Notes under the pieces: generated by a model
Seen by the model: only the letters and a program-made list of their open reading frames with translations
Told to the model about the DNA's origin: nothing
Database searches by the model: none
Made by a program: the position numbers and the translations under genes
In this document: piece after piece, positions 16,741 through 25,603 of the stretch
Layout: every line of letters starts with the position of its first letter
How positions within the stretch are numbered: position 1 is the stretch's first letter
NCBI RefSeq assembly: GCF_010550675.1
Contig: NZ_JAAGOA010000011.1
Location: 62,001 to 126,000, forward strand
Length of the DNA: 64,000 nucleotides
Reading direction: 5' to 3'
From: Phytoactinopolyspora halotolerans
GTDB taxonomy: Bacteria > Actinomycetota > Actinomycetes > Jiangellales > Jiangellaceae

Positions 16741-17454
16741 ACGTCCGTGAGACGAACACGACGACTGCTGATCGCGGCTATCGCTGCGGTGACGCTCGGT
16801 ATGGCCGCCTGCTCGACCGGCCTCCTCCCCGGGGGGCCTGCCGGTGACGGCGTGGTAGACGGAGACGGCGGGACGGGCGGTGGCGGCAGGGCTGGCGTGG
16901 GCAAGGTGATCTATCTGACCTTCGACGACGGGCCCTCCAGGGAGACCGTTCAGATCCTGGAGGTACTGAGCACATACGATGCCAAGGCCGTGTTCTTCGC
17001 GGTCGGGCAGAACCTCGCGCAGCAGGGGGATGTGGCCCGACGGATCGTCGCCGAGGGCCACGTGCTCGCCAACCACACCTGGAACCATGCGGATCTCACC
17101 GGTCTTGACGATGCTGGATTCGACCGCGAGCTCGACGAGACGGCCGCGCTGCTCGCCCGGCTCGGGTCCCACAGCACGTGTGTGCGACCTCCGTACGGTT
17201 CCACCGACGACGGTGTGGAACGCGAGCTGGTCGAGCGCGGGATGCACCAGGTGATGTGGAACGTCGACACCGAGGATTGGACGAAGCCCGGCGTCGACCA
17301 CATCGTCGACCGGCTGCTCGGCGTGGACAGCGGGGACGTGATCCTGATGCACGACGGCGGGACAGGGCGCAAGCAGACCGCGGAGGCGCTACGAGAGGCC
17401 CTGCCCGAGCTCGCCGAACGCGGGTACGCATTCGAGGTCGTCCCGGGATGTTGA
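16735..17454 (+). CDS. Lipoprotein polysaccharide deacetylase (NodB family)
   Basis: A 239-residue carbohydrate esterase family 4 protein. N-terminal signal with lipobox Cys26 (TLGMAAC) and a Gly-rich spacer (~35-55) lead into the NodB domain: TFDDGPS (metal and base Asp pair), HTWNHADL (metal His pair), RPPYG, and IVDRLLG..VILMHDGG. It should remove N- or O-acetyl groups from peptidoglycan or another wall glycan outside the membrane. The AGGA just before ATG 16735 is closer than ideal; GTG 16747 is the alternative. Divergence from the envelope two-component system suggests co-control. Confidence 0.85.
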   Translation: MSTSVRRTRRLLIAAIAAVTLGMAACSTGLLPGGPAGDGVVDGDGGTGGGGRAGVGKVIYLTFDDGPSRETVQILEVLSTYDAKAVFFAVGQNLAQQGDVARRIVAEGHVLANHTWNHADLTGLDDAGFDRELDETAALLARLGSHSTCVRPPYGSTDDGVERELVERGMHQVMWNVDTEDWTKPGVDHIVDRLLGVDSGDVILMHDGGTGRKQTAEALREALPELAERGYAFEVVPGC

Positions 17455-17577
17455 AATGTGCGCCGCCGCCACGTGCTCCAGGTGCGACGGATGTTGACCG
17501 ACGACGAGCATCGTGAAGATATGGCTCGTCTACTGGTCGCCTGAGTGAACCGCTCGATGCCCACACGTCCCGCCGAC

Positions 17578-17620
17578 ATGATCAGGCCAGGACCGCACGC
17601 AGCGATCCTGGCCTGATCAT
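17578..17620. terminator. Bidirectional terminator between deacetylase and glnA
   Basis: Perfect 15-bp arms (17578-17592 and 17606-17620; core TGATCAGGCCAGGA) around a 13-nt loop, between two convergent genes. It shares the ATGATCA outer end with other intergenic hairpins in the window. Confidence 0.8.
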
Positions 17621-17639
17621 CTCGAGCGTTCGAGAAGCC

Positions 17640-19064
17640 TTACAGGTCGTAGTAGAGCTCGAACTCGTGCGGGTGCGGACGCAGCCGGATCGGGTCGACC
17701 TCGTTGGTGCGCTTCCAGTCGACCCAGGTCTCGATGAGGTCCGGGGTGAACACGTCGCCCTCGGTGAGGTAGTCGTGGTCCTCTTCGAGCGCCTTCAGCG
17801 CGTCCGGCAGCGACGCCGGAACGGTGCCGATGTCGCCGAACTCCTCCGGCGGAAGTTCGTAGAGGTCCTTGTCCACCGGCTCCGGCGGCTCGATCTTGTT
17901 GCGGATGCCGTCGACGCCGGCCATCAGCATCGCGGAGAACGCGAGGTACGGGTTGCTGGACGGGTCCGGCACCCGGAACTCGATCCGCTTGGCCTTCGGC
18001 GAGGTCCCGGTGATCGGGATGCGCACGGCGGCGGAGCGGTTGCGCTGCGAGTACACCAGGTTGACCGGCGCCTCGAAGCCCGGCACCAGGCGGTGGTACG
18101 AGTTCACCGTCGGGTTGGTCAGCGCCAGCAGCGACGGGGCGTGCTTGAGCAGACCACCGATGTACCAGCGGGCGGTGTCGGAGAGGCCGGCGTAGCCGAG
18201 CTCGTCGTAGAAGAGCGGCGAGCCGTCCTTCCACAGCGACTGGTGGCAGTGCATGCCGGAGCCGTTGTCGTTGAAGACCGGCTTCGGCATGAACGTGGCG
18301 GTCTTGCCGGCGGCCCAGGCGACGTTCTTGATGATGTACTTGTACAGCATCAGCTGGTCACCGGCGTGCAGCAGGCTGTTGAACTTGTAGTTGATCTCGG
18401 CCTGGCCGGCGGCGCCGACCTCGTGGTGGGCGCGCTCGACCGGGATGTTGGACGCGATCAACGTCTTGACCATCGTGTCGCGCAGATCCGCGTAGTGGTC
18501 CGTCGGCGGGACGGGGAAGTAGCCGCCCTTGTACCGGGTCTTGTAGCCGCGGTTGCCGCCCTCTTCCTGACGACCGGTGTTCCAGGCCGCCTCGATCGAG
18601 TCGATGAAGTAGTAGCCGGACTTCTCGTTGGTCTCGAAGCGGACGTCGTCGAAGACGTAGAACTCGGCCTCCGGGCCGAAGAAGGCCGTGTCCGCCAGGC
18701 CGGTGCTCGCCAGGTAGGCCTCGGCCTTGGACGCGATGTTGCGCGGGTCGCGGCTGTACGGCTCGTCGGTGAAGGGGTCGACGATGGAGAAGTTCAGGGC
18801 AAGCGTCTTGGCCTGACGGAACGGGTCGACGAAAGACGTCGCCGGGTCGGCCATGAGCTTCATGTCGGACTCGTGGATGGCCTGGAAGCCGCGGATCGAG
18901 GAGCCGTCGAACATGACCCCGTTGGCGATCGCGTCCGCGTCGAAGACGTCAGCCGGGATGGTGAGGTGCTGCATGACCCCGGGGAGGTCGCAGAAACGGA
19001 CGTCGATGAACTCGACGCCCTCGTCTCTGACGAACTTCAGGAGCTCGTCGGCGTTGGTGAACAT
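17640..19064 (-). CDS. glnA: Type I glutamine synthetase
   Basis: Assimilates ammonia into glutamine with ATP. The 474-residue chain has the GSI landmarks: beta-grasp N-domain, DGSSIRGF, the metal-site PEAEFY segment, [23 protein letters not shown], and the adenylylation tyrosine at Tyr402 ([10 protein letters not shown]), placing it in the adenylylatable GSI-beta class. AAGGAGAG precedes ATG 19064. A GlnR-type box lies 115 nt upstream, so nitrogen control acts on both transcription and activity. It supplies amino nitrogen for general metabolism; no other nitrogen gene is adjacent. Confidence 0.97.
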   Translation of the reverse strand: MFTNADELLKFVRDEGVEFIDVRFCDLPGVMQHLTIPADVFDADAIANGVMFDGSSIRGFQAIHESDMKLMADPATSFVDPFRQAKTLALNFSIVDPFTDEPYSRDPRNIASKAEAYLASTGLADTAFFGPEAEFYVFDDVRFETNEKSGYYFIDSIEAAWNTGRQEEGGNRGYKTRYKGGYFPVPPTDHYADLRDTMVKTLIASNIPVERAHHEVGAAGQAEINYKFNSLLHAGDQLMLYKYIIKNVAWAAGKTATFMPKPVFNDNGSGMHCHQSLWKDGSPLFYDELGYAGLSDTARWYIGGLLKHAPSLLALTNPTVNSYHRLVPGFEAPVNLVYSQRNRSAAVRIPITGTSPKAKRIEFRVPDPSSNPYLAFSAMLMAGVDGIRNKIEPPEPVDKDLYELPPEEFGDIGTVPASLPDALKALEEDHDYLTEGDVFTPDLIETWVDWKRTNEVDPIRLRPHPHEFELYYDL

Positions 19065-19179
19065 GTTCTCTCCTTCGCACCTGGCGGGGTTGGCCGGGGG
19101 TGTCGACGGTCAGCATTGACCGACTCGCTCGATAGCCTGCGACGTTATGGGGGGAGGATTTCCCGCTTGTGTCTCTAGT

Positions 19180-19195
19180 GTTTCACGAGTGTTAC
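19180..19195 (-). promoter_or_regulatory. GlnR-type operator upstream of glnA
   Basis: On the minus strand the site reads GTAAC-N6-GAAAC, exactly the half-site pair recognised by actinobacterial GlnR (a GTnAC box and a GAAAC box 6 nt apart). It lies 115 nt before the glnA ATG. Confidence 0.65.
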
Positions 19196-19356
19196 GCCGC
19201 CGTCAGTAGGCGTCAGAGCGCACGCGGCTGAGCGCCGACATATGTCTGATGATCGCCGGTTCACGTTACAGACCCGATACGGCCATGCTTCGCGGTGATG
19301 TCCGCGGTGCGGTGGCGGCCGGGCGCCGAACCCGGCTCCGGCGTCGGTAGAGTCGT

Positions 19357-19791
19357 ATGGTGAGCACCGATCAACCGTCTCCATCGCGTTCCGGGCTTCC
19401 GGCGACCGGGCCGGGCTCGCCGGCGACGTGGGGCCGCCGCTTCGCGGCCCTGATGATCGACTGGGTGTTGGCGAACATCGCGGCGCTGATCCTGGTCGGG
19501 GGAGAGGCGTGGGAGGTCGGCTCCAGCATGACCTGGGTCCCTCTCGTGTGCTGGTTCGGCATGGTGTGGCTGAGCACGGCCTTCACCGGGGCCAGCATGG
19601 GCCAGTGGATGCTGGGTGTTCGTATCGTCCGAGTCGCCGGTGGTCGGGTGGGCGTCTTGAACGCCGCGTTGCGCACCGCGCTGATCCTGCTGGTGATCCC
19701 GCCGATCGTCGCCGACAAGGACCGCCGCGGTCTGCACGATCTGGCCGCCAACACGGCCGCCGTCAACGGCCCACACCGAACGCCTAAATGA
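19357..19791 (+). CDS. RDD-family membrane protein
   Basis: A 144-residue protein with the RDD fold: a proline-rich N-tail, then WGRRFAALMIDWVLANIAAL (the Arg-Asp pair in the first helix), a second helix (MTWVPLVCWFGMVWLSTAF), the GQWMLGVRIVRVAGG motif and a last helix ending DRRGLHDLAANT. In actinomycetes such genes commonly sit between glnA and the lipA region. Function is not established; some RDD proteins act in ion exchange. The stop codon lies inside the arm of a 37-bp hairpin. Confidence 0.85.
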   Translation: MVSTDQPSPSRSGLPATGPGSPATWGRRFAALMIDWVLANIAALILVGGEAWEVGSSMTWVPLVCWFGMVWLSTAFTGASMGQWMLGVRIVRVAGGRVGVLNAALRTALILLVIPPIVADKDRRGLHDLAANTAAVNGPHRTPK

Positions 19792-19876
19792 TCATGTGAA
19801 GTAGGCTTTCTCGTGCCCTACCATGCCTGCAGACCTGTCAGGGCACGAGAAAACCTACTTCACATGATCATTTAGG
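19783..19876. terminator. Very long convergent hairpin (37-bp stem)
   Basis: Arms 19783-19819 and 19840-19876 pair at 36 of 37 positions around a 20-nt loop. The left arm contains the RDD stop codon, and the right arm ends 11 nt before the stop of the opposite gene. The core ATGATCATG is shared with the 55-bp palindromes. The AAA/TTT flanks allow termination in both directions. Confidence 0.85.
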
Positions 19877-19886
19877 GCGCGCGCGA

Positions 19887-20594
19887 TTAACGGCGGGTGG
19901 TGGGGGGCGGGCCGCCGGTGGGCAGCTTCATGCCCTTGGGCAGCGGGCCCTTGGGCATCCCCACTGGCTGTGTGCCGAGGGCACGCAACCGCTGCCGGAG
20001 TTCGGTGACCTCGGCGGGGCGCAGATTCTTCGGAAGCTTCTGCAGGTGTTTGGTGAGCTTCGGCAGGGGCACCTCGTCCTGACCGCGGCCGACGACGATG
20101 TCGTAGACCGGCGTCTCCGGGGCCACTCGGGCGTGTCGCTTCTTCTCCTGCTGAAGGAGGTTGGCTACCCGCCCGTGCACCTCTCCCTCGCCGATCAGGA
20201 CGATGCCGGGCCGTCCGACGGCGCGGTGCACCACATCCTGGTGACGGTTGGCGCCGATGCCGGGAGCGGAATCCCAACCCCGCCGGAGCGTACCGAGCGC
20301 GGCCGCGGCGGCGCCGGGCTGGCCTTCGATCTGCGAGTACGCCGCCCGCTCGGCCCGGCGGCCGAACACGATGGCACCGGCCAGCAGCGCCGACGGAAGG
20401 CCGAGGATCAGCCAGATCCAGATCGGACCGATCAACCAGCCGATCAGGATCGTCAGGCCCAGGACGCCGAGCATCCAGGCCAGCGTGACCCATCCGACCC
20501 ACCGGTCCGACCGCCTGGCCATCCGGTAGGTCTGCTTGATCTGAGCGATCCGGCCCTTCTTCTCGCCGGTGTCTTCCTGATCCTTACGCGCCAT
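19887..20594 (-). CDS. DUF4191 membrane protein
   Basis: A 235-residue conserved actinobacterial protein. A lysine-rich cytoplasmic N-terminus (MARKDQEDTGEKKGR) precedes two close membrane helices (residues ~36-78), then a cytoplasmic domain with a RPGIVLIGEGE segment, a coiled-coil-like stretch and a basic Pro/Gly tail. It follows lipA on the same strand with a 54-nt gap. Function unknown; conservation beside lipA/lipB suggests, without proof, a link to lipoylation or its membrane context. Confidence 0.85.
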   Translation of the reverse strand: MARKDQEDTGEKKGRIAQIKQTYRMARRSDRWVGWVTLAWMLGVLGLTILIGWLIGPIWIWLILGLPSALLAGAIVFGRRAERAAYSQIEGQPGAAAAALGTLRRGWDSAPGIGANRHQDVVHRAVGRPGIVLIGEGEVHGRVANLLQQEKKRHARVAPETPVYDIVVGRGQDEVPLPKLTKHLQKLPKNLRPAEVTELRQRLRALGTQPVGMPKGPLPKGMKLPTGGPPPTTRR

Positions 20595-20648
20595 ATGACA
20601 AATCCTAGCTAAGGTGCGCCATCTTCAGCGCGACGGTGCGTGGCGTAC

Positions 20649-21584
20649 TCAGTTGGTCTGACCCTGACGGGCCGCGACGGCCTGCCGGTACAGCCGGCCG
20701 GCCCGATACGACGAACGCACCAGCGGCCCGGACATGACGCCGGCGTAGCCGATCTCGGTCGCCTCGGCACCCAGCTCGTCGAACTCCTCCGGGGTGACCC
20801 AGCGTTCGACGGGATGATGCCGCGGAGTGGGGCGGAGGTACTGGGTGATGGTGATCAGGTCGCAGCCGGCGTCGTGCAGGTCGACCAGCGCCTGCGAGAT
20901 CTCCTCACGGGTCTCACCCATGCCGAGGATCAGGTTGGACTTGGTGACCATCCCGGCCGCGCGCGACATGGACAGGACCTCGAGGGAGCGCTCGTAGGAG
21001 AATGCGGGGCGGATCCGCCGGAAGATACGCGGCACGGTCTCGACGTTGTGCGCGAAGACCTCGGGGTTCGAGTCGAACACCTGCTGGAGCAGATCCGGCT
21101 TGGCGGAGAAGTCGGGGGTGAGGATCTCGACGCCGGTGTTCGGGTTGAGCTGATGGATCTGCCGGACCGTCTCGGCGTACAGCCAGGCGCCCTCGTCCTC
21201 GAGGTCGTCCCGGGTGACACCGGTGACCGTGGCGTATCGCAGCCCCATCGCCTGCACCGACTCGGCCACCCGGCGCGGCTCGTCGACGTCGAGGGGGTCC
21301 GGCTTGCCGGTGTCGATCAGGCAGAAGTCACAGCGACGCGTGCAGTGGTCGCCGCCGATGAGGAACGTCGCCTCACGATCCTCCCAGCATTCGAAGATGT
21401 TCGGACAGCCCGCCTCCTGACAGACCGTGTGCAGGCCTTCGCGCTTCACCAGCGCCTGCAACTCCCGGTACTCCGGGCCCATGGTGGCCTTGGTCTTGAT
21501 CCAGGACGGCTTCTTCTCGATGGGCGTCTCGCTGTTGCGGACCTCGAGGCGCAGCAGCCGACGTCCCTCCGGTGCGACAGTCAC
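20649..21584 (-). CDS. lipA: Lipoyl synthase
   Basis: Radical-SAM enzyme that inserts two sulfurs into protein-bound octanoate. The 311 residues carry both clusters: auxiliary cysteines C55, C60 and C66 ([13 protein letters not shown]) and the radical-SAM triad C81, C85 and C88 (CTRRCDFC), plus the C-terminal [11 protein letters not shown] serine motif. It lies downstream of lipB on the same strand (105-nt gap). Its targets include the lipoyl domains of the E2 protein encoded at 25.6-27.4 kb and the glycine-cleavage H protein, which acts with gcvT. Confidence 0.97.
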   Translation of the reverse strand: MTVAPEGRRLLRLEVRNSETPIEKKPSWIKTKATMGPEYRELQALVKREGLHTVCQEAGCPNIFECWEDREATFLIGGDHCTRRCDFCLIDTGKPDPLDVDEPRRVAESVQAMGLRYATVTGVTRDDLEDEGAWLYAETVRQIHQLNPNTGVEILTPDFSAKPDLLQQVFDSNPEVFAHNVETVPRIFRRIRPAFSYERSLEVLSMSRAAGMVTKSNLILGMGETREEISQALVDLHDAGCDLITITQYLRPTPRHHPVERWVTPEEFDELGAEATEIGYAGVMSGPLVRSSYRAGRLYRQAVAARQGQTN

Positions 21585-21689
21585 ACCCTCACCCTACGAG
21601 GTCTAGACGGCAGCGGACCACGCGGTGTGCCCAGCGCCACAGGCCGGCGCCACGCTCAGCCCACCGGGTGCCTCAGGCGGGAGCCGCGC

Positions 21690-22394
21690 TCAGACGACCG
21701 CTTGCTGCGGCGGCGCCGGCGCCACCGCCGGCTGGCCGGTCTGCGCCGGTGCCGGCGTGGCCGTCTGCACCACGTGCAGGTGTGCCTCGACGCGGGGGAG
21801 GACCTCGGCGACCGTGACCGCGCGGCCGAGCTCCTGCGAGATCGAGGTGACGGCGGCGTCCGAGATCCCGCACGGCACAATCCGGTCGTACCAGCTCAGA
21901 TCGCAGTCGCAGTTGAGCGCGAAGCCATGCATGGTGACCTTCTGCGCGACCCGGATCCCGACCGCGCCGACCTTGCGGGCCGGACCCCGCTCGTCGGCCG
22001 GCACCCATACGCCGCTGCGGCCCTTGATCCGTTCCGCGCTGAGCCCGAACTCCGCGCAGACGTCGATCATCAGCTGCTCGACGCGGCGCACATAGGCGAC
22101 GACGTCGAGCCGCCCGGGCAGCTCGATGATCGGGTAGCCGACGATCTGGCCGGGACCGTGCCAGGTGATCTTCCCGCCGCGGTCGACGTCGATCACCGGG
22201 GCGCCGGCATCGATGAGCGGCCGCTCGTGCGGTTTGGTCAGCTTTCCCGCCGTGTAGACGGGCGGATGTTCCAGTAGGACGACGGTGTCTGAGATGTCGC
22301 CGGCCACCCGGGCCGCATGCAGCCGGCGCTGCTCCTCCCACGCGTCTACGTACGGCACGTGCGCGTCATGACGGATCACCCGCAACTCGCTCAT
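21690..22394 (-). CDS. lipB: Octanoyl-ACP:protein octanoyltransferase
   Basis: Transfers octanoate from ACP to lipoyl domains, the step before lipA. The 234-residue protein shows [13 protein letters not shown], the [12 protein letters not shown] motif, the catalytic Lys/Cys pair ([10 protein letters not shown] and VPCGISD) and [10 protein letters not shown]. The C-terminal ~30 residues are a Pro/Ala/Gln tail outside the usual fold. Start ATG 22394 gives the standard N-terminus; an open frame continues upstream but without family similarity. Confidence 0.95.
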   Translation of the reverse strand: MSELRVIRHDAHVPYVDAWEEQRRLHAARVAGDISDTVVLLEHPPVYTAGKLTKPHERPLIDAGAPVIDVDRGGKITWHGPGQIVGYPIIELPGRLDVVAYVRRVEQLMIDVCAEFGLSAERIKGRSGVWVPADERGPARKVGAVGIRVAQKVTMHGFALNCDCDLSWYDRIVPCGISDAAVTSISQELGRAVTVAEVLPRVEAHLHVVQTATPAPAQTGQPAVAPAPPQQAVV

Positions 22395-22633
22395 GGGTGA
22401 CGAGCTTATGACGCCGGGGTGGCCGTACTCTAGGGCGCATGTCACGTGCATCACTCCGACAGCCACAAAGTGGTTAAAACGGACAAAATGCGTCACAGTT
22501 GGCGGTTGGGTCCAGCGCAGAAGTCGTCCGAGGTCGCCAGGGACGCGGCTGAGTGAGATTATTCGATGGAAAATTGATCTCGGGCGGCGACGAACACCAA
22601 GATTTGGAAACATAGACGCTTATGGAGGGGTCG

Positions 22634-24523
22634 TTGCACGTCCCTGGTTACACCGTCATCCGGCGGTTGGGGTCAGCCGATTCGCCGATGTGGCTTGGCG
22701 CTGACAATGCCACCGGACAGGCTGTCACCCTGCGGCAGGTGCGCGGTGATGCCCAAGCTCTCCGCGATGGGCTCAGGTCGGCGACGCTGGTGCTGGGTGC
22801 GCTGAACCACCCGCACGTCATCCCCTTTCACGAGCTGGTCGAGACGCCGACCGGGCCGGTGCTGATCCTCGGCGCGGCCGACGGCGGTAGCTTGACCGAC
22901 GTTCTGATCAACCGCCGTATCCTCCCGCCCGGCGAGATGGTCACCGCATGTGCGCCGGTGGCCGAGGCGTTGGCGGAGATCCACCAGCATGGCATCGTCC
23001 ACGGGGCGATCACGCCGGACGAGATCGTCTTCGCCCGGGACGGCCGGCCGATGCTGGCCGGGATCGGTTTGGCCAACGTCGGCGCCCGGGTCAACCTGCA
23101 CGGCGTGACGATCGCACCGGAGGCCGCGTCCGGCTCCGGGTCCGGATTCGCCCCGCCCGCCGACGTGTACAGCATCGCCGCGATCGGCGTCCTGTGCCTG
23201 ACCGGGCCCGTCTCGGCGCAGCAGCTGTACGCGGCATCGGCGGAGCACTTGCTGGCCACCGGCATGCCGCCGGCCGCGCAGGCGGTGGTCACGCGCGCCA
23301 TCGGCCGGAACATCAGCCGCCGGCCGGACGCGGAGACGCTGGTCAACGCGCTGTACGCGATCGCCGATCCGGAACCGGTCGAGCTTGTGGTGCCGGATCT
23401 CGACGTGCCGCCGGGCCCATCCGCACCAGCGGGCCCGTCGGCGCCAGCGGGCCTAGCGGCGCCGTCGGCACCGGTGACGCAGACGTACGGTCCCGGACCG
23501 CTGCCCCCGCTGTCCGCGTCCGCGCCACCCACCGGTGCGCCGGAACCCACCGCCTTCGACGACGGTGCGCACGACCCGGGTCAGGAGGACGTCACCGCGT
23601 TCATGCGTCAGGTGAGCAGCCCGGGACGGCGAGCTCGCCGCCGTGGTTCTGCGGAGGACGACGAGACGGGCGAGAGCCGCGCGGTGCCCTCCCGCAGAGC
23701 CGCGACGGAGGAACCCGCCGGCCGCGAGTCCCGTGCATCCGGGCGCGGCTCAGGTGGCGTGTCGACGGAGCCTTCGGGCGGGGGCCGGCGCGGACGGGAT
23801 CGTACCGAGCGGCGCGGCGCGGCTGCCGGGGAATCGGCGCCTCCGCGCGGACGCTCGACGTCCAGACGGGGCCAGAAGACGCGCGACGACGACGCCCCCG
23901 CCACGAAGGACTCCTCCCGCGGCCCGCGTGGGCGCCCGAGCCGCGGTGACCTCACCAAGGTGGCTAGTGTGCTGGTGGTGCTGCTGCTCGCGGCCGGCGC
24001 GGTCCTCATCGTGATGAACCTGATGAACGACGAATCCGATCTGCCGAGCGCCGACCTCGGTACGCCCGATGCAGCCGACACCGCCGAGGTGAATCTGTGC
24101 GGTGGGCCTCGTCCGGCGCCGGAAGAGGAACCGCCGGAGGTGTCCGACTGGACGCAGGAGGTCCAGCGCCTGTATACGCTGCGCGCCCAGGCGTTCGAGG
24201 AACTCAACGCGGAACTGCTCTGCCAGGTCTATGCGCCCACGAGCGAGGGCCTGGTCAGAGACGTCGAGCTCATGCAGGAGTACGCGGATGCCGGCGTGCG
24301 TACGCAGAACCTCTCCTTCGAGGTGATCGACGCCGAACTGGTCGAGCAGGAGGGCGGCACCGTCGTCGTCGAGATCTCCGACCGCCTTCCTGCCTACCAG
24401 CTCATCGACGACGACGGCGAGGTCGTCCAGGAGAAGCCGGGCCAGGAGAACGACCCATGGATGGCGGAACTGGTGCCGATCGCGGACGAAGGCTCCACGA
24501 CGCCGTCGTGGCGGTTCGGCTGA
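22634..24523 (+). CDS. Membrane-anchored Ser/Thr pseudokinase
   Basis: Has the order of a bacterial Ser/Thr kinase: a kinase-like domain (1-250), a disordered basic Pro/Arg/Ser linker (260-440), one TM helix (~443-464) and an extracytoplasmic domain (465-629) with an NTF2-like feel (QRLYTLRAQAFEELNAELL). Catalytic residues are gone: the glycine loop reads GSADSPMWLG, the VAIK lysine is Arg (VTLRQV), HRD is HGA (123-125) and DFG is replaced by GIGLANVG. It probably binds and scaffolds rather than phosphorylates. TTG 22634 has GGAGG five nt upstream; ATG 22622 is the other option. Divergent from lipB. Confidence 0.75.
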   Translation: MHVPGYTVIRRLGSADSPMWLGADNATGQAVTLRQVRGDAQALRDGLRSATLVLGALNHPHVIPFHELVETPTGPVLILGAADGGSLTDVLINRRILPPGEMVTACAPVAEALAEIHQHGIVHGAITPDEIVFARDGRPMLAGIGLANVGARVNLHGVTIAPEAASGSGSGFAPPADVYSIAAIGVLCLTGPVSAQQLYAASAEHLLATGMPPAAQAVVTRAIGRNISRRPDAETLVNALYAIADPEPVELVVPDLDVPPGPSAPAGPSAPAGLAAPSAPVTQTYGPGPLPPLSASAPPTGAPEPTAFDDGAHDPGQEDVTAFMRQVSSPGRRARRRGSAEDDETGESRAVPSRRAATEEPAGRESRASGRGSGGVSTEPSGGGRRGRDRTERRGAAAGESAPPRGRSTSRRGQKTRDDDAPATKDSSRGPRGRPSRGDLTKVASVLVVLLLAAGAVLIVMNLMNDESDLPSADLGTPDAADTAEVNLCGGPRPAPEEEPPEVSDWTQEVQRLYTLRAQAFEELNAELLCQVYAPTSEGLVRDVELMQEYADAGVRTQNLSFEVIDAELVEQEGGTVVVEISDRLPAYQLIDDDGEVVQEKPGQENDPWMAELVPIADEGSTTPSWRFG

Positions 24524-24542
24524 CCGGCGTCGGCCGGGTGCG

Positions 24543-25460
24543 TCAGCGCGTCGCGGACGGTCGCCCGTGCAGCGCGGCGGTGACGACGTCGCGCGCCGTG
24601 TGATGCTCGAAGACGAAGCCGCTGTCGACCAGGCGGCGGGGGAGAACCCGTAGGCTACCCGCCAGATACTCAGCCGACTCGCCGAGCGCGATGCGCAGCG
24701 CGAAGCGCGGCACCGGCATGATCGCCGGCCGGTTCAGCGCATGCGCGAGCACGCGGGTGAACTCGGCGTTCGTCGCGGGCTCCGGTGCGGTGATGTTGAA
24801 CGCCCCCACGCAACCCGGCTGTTCGATCAGAAACCGCAGCGCACGCACCGTGTCCGGAAGCGAGACGTGGCTCCAGTACTGTCCGCCGCCGGCCAGCGGA
24901 CCGCCGAGCCCCGACCTGAACAGCGGGAGCATCCGGGCGAGCATGCCGCCGGACGAGTCCGCGACCAGCCCGAAGCGTGGATAGCACACCGCGACCCCCG
25001 CGCTCTTGGCCGGCTCGGCGGCGGCCTCCCACGCCTGGCATAGGTCGGCCAGGAAGCCGGCACCAGGGCCGGAGTCTTCATCGAGGACGTCGGCGCCGCG
25101 GTTCCTGCCGTAGGCCGAGGTTCCGGTGGCGGAGACGAATACACGCGGCGGTCGGTCCAGGTGTGTCAGGGCATTGGCGAGAATGGACGTGCTCCGGATC
25201 CGGCTACGGTACAGCTCTTCCTTGAAGCGCTTCGTCCATCGCCGCTCGCCCACATGTGCGCCGCAGAGATTCACCACGGCGTCGAGCCCTTCCAGCGGGG
25301 CCGGGTCGATGTCGCCGACCGCTGGATCCCAGGGCACCTCGCCGGCGTCGGCGACGGCCGGCCGGCGCACCAGCCGCAGTACGTTATGGCCGTCGGCGGT
25401 GAGCGACCTGACCAGCGCAGTGCCGATGAAGCCGCTGGATCCGGAGATCGCAACCCGCAT
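24543..25460 (-). CDS. TIGR01777-family NAD-dependent epimerase-like protein
   Basis: A 305-residue extended SDR protein. It has the N-terminal nucleotide-binding GSSGFIGTALVRSL, the family hallmark VNLCGAHVGERRWTKRFKEE, the YG motif (TGTSAYG), and a C-terminal DUF1731-like end (PVPRFALRIALGESAEYLAGS..LPRRLVDSGFVFEH). Substrate is unknown for the family. Its convergent neighbour, the pseudokinase gene, ends 19 nt away, so no separate terminator fits. Confidence 0.9.
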   Translation of the reverse strand: MRVAISGSSGFIGTALVRSLTADGHNVLRLVRRPAVADAGEVPWDPAVGDIDPAPLEGLDAVVNLCGAHVGERRWTKRFKEELYRSRIRSTSILANALTHLDRPPRVFVSATGTSAYGRNRGADVLDEDSGPGAGFLADLCQAWEAAAEPAKSAGVAVCYPRFGLVADSSGGMLARMLPLFRSGLGGPLAGGGQYWSHVSLPDTVRALRFLIEQPGCVGAFNITAPEPATNAEFTRVLAHALNRPAIMPVPRFALRIALGESAEYLAGSLRVLPRRLVDSGFVFEHHTARDVVTAALHGRPSATR

Positions 25461-25525
25461 GCACCCAACCTACCCAGCGCCGGATGATGCAGACGGTCGT
25501 GCGGGCGGGCGCGATCTCCTCACGA

Positions 25526-25584
25526 AACGACATGGCGGTCGTGATGAACGACATTACGGTCGTCCCCGCGACCGCAATGTCGTT
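25526..25584. terminator. Terminator hairpin downstream of sucB with repeated motif
   Basis: AACGACATTACGGTCG (25547-25562) pairs with 25569-25584 at 15 of 16 positions, 6-nt loop. A second, unpaired copy AACGACATGGCGGTCG sits at 25526-25541. It lies just beyond the sucB stop. Confidence 0.7.
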
Positions 25585-25603
25585 CGTTGCTGCGTGGCGA
25601 GAC

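Noticed and set aside
22395-22613. N-terminal extension of lipB
   Set aside because: The frame is open for 73 more codons but has no similarity to the family; ATG 22394 gives the expected N-terminus.
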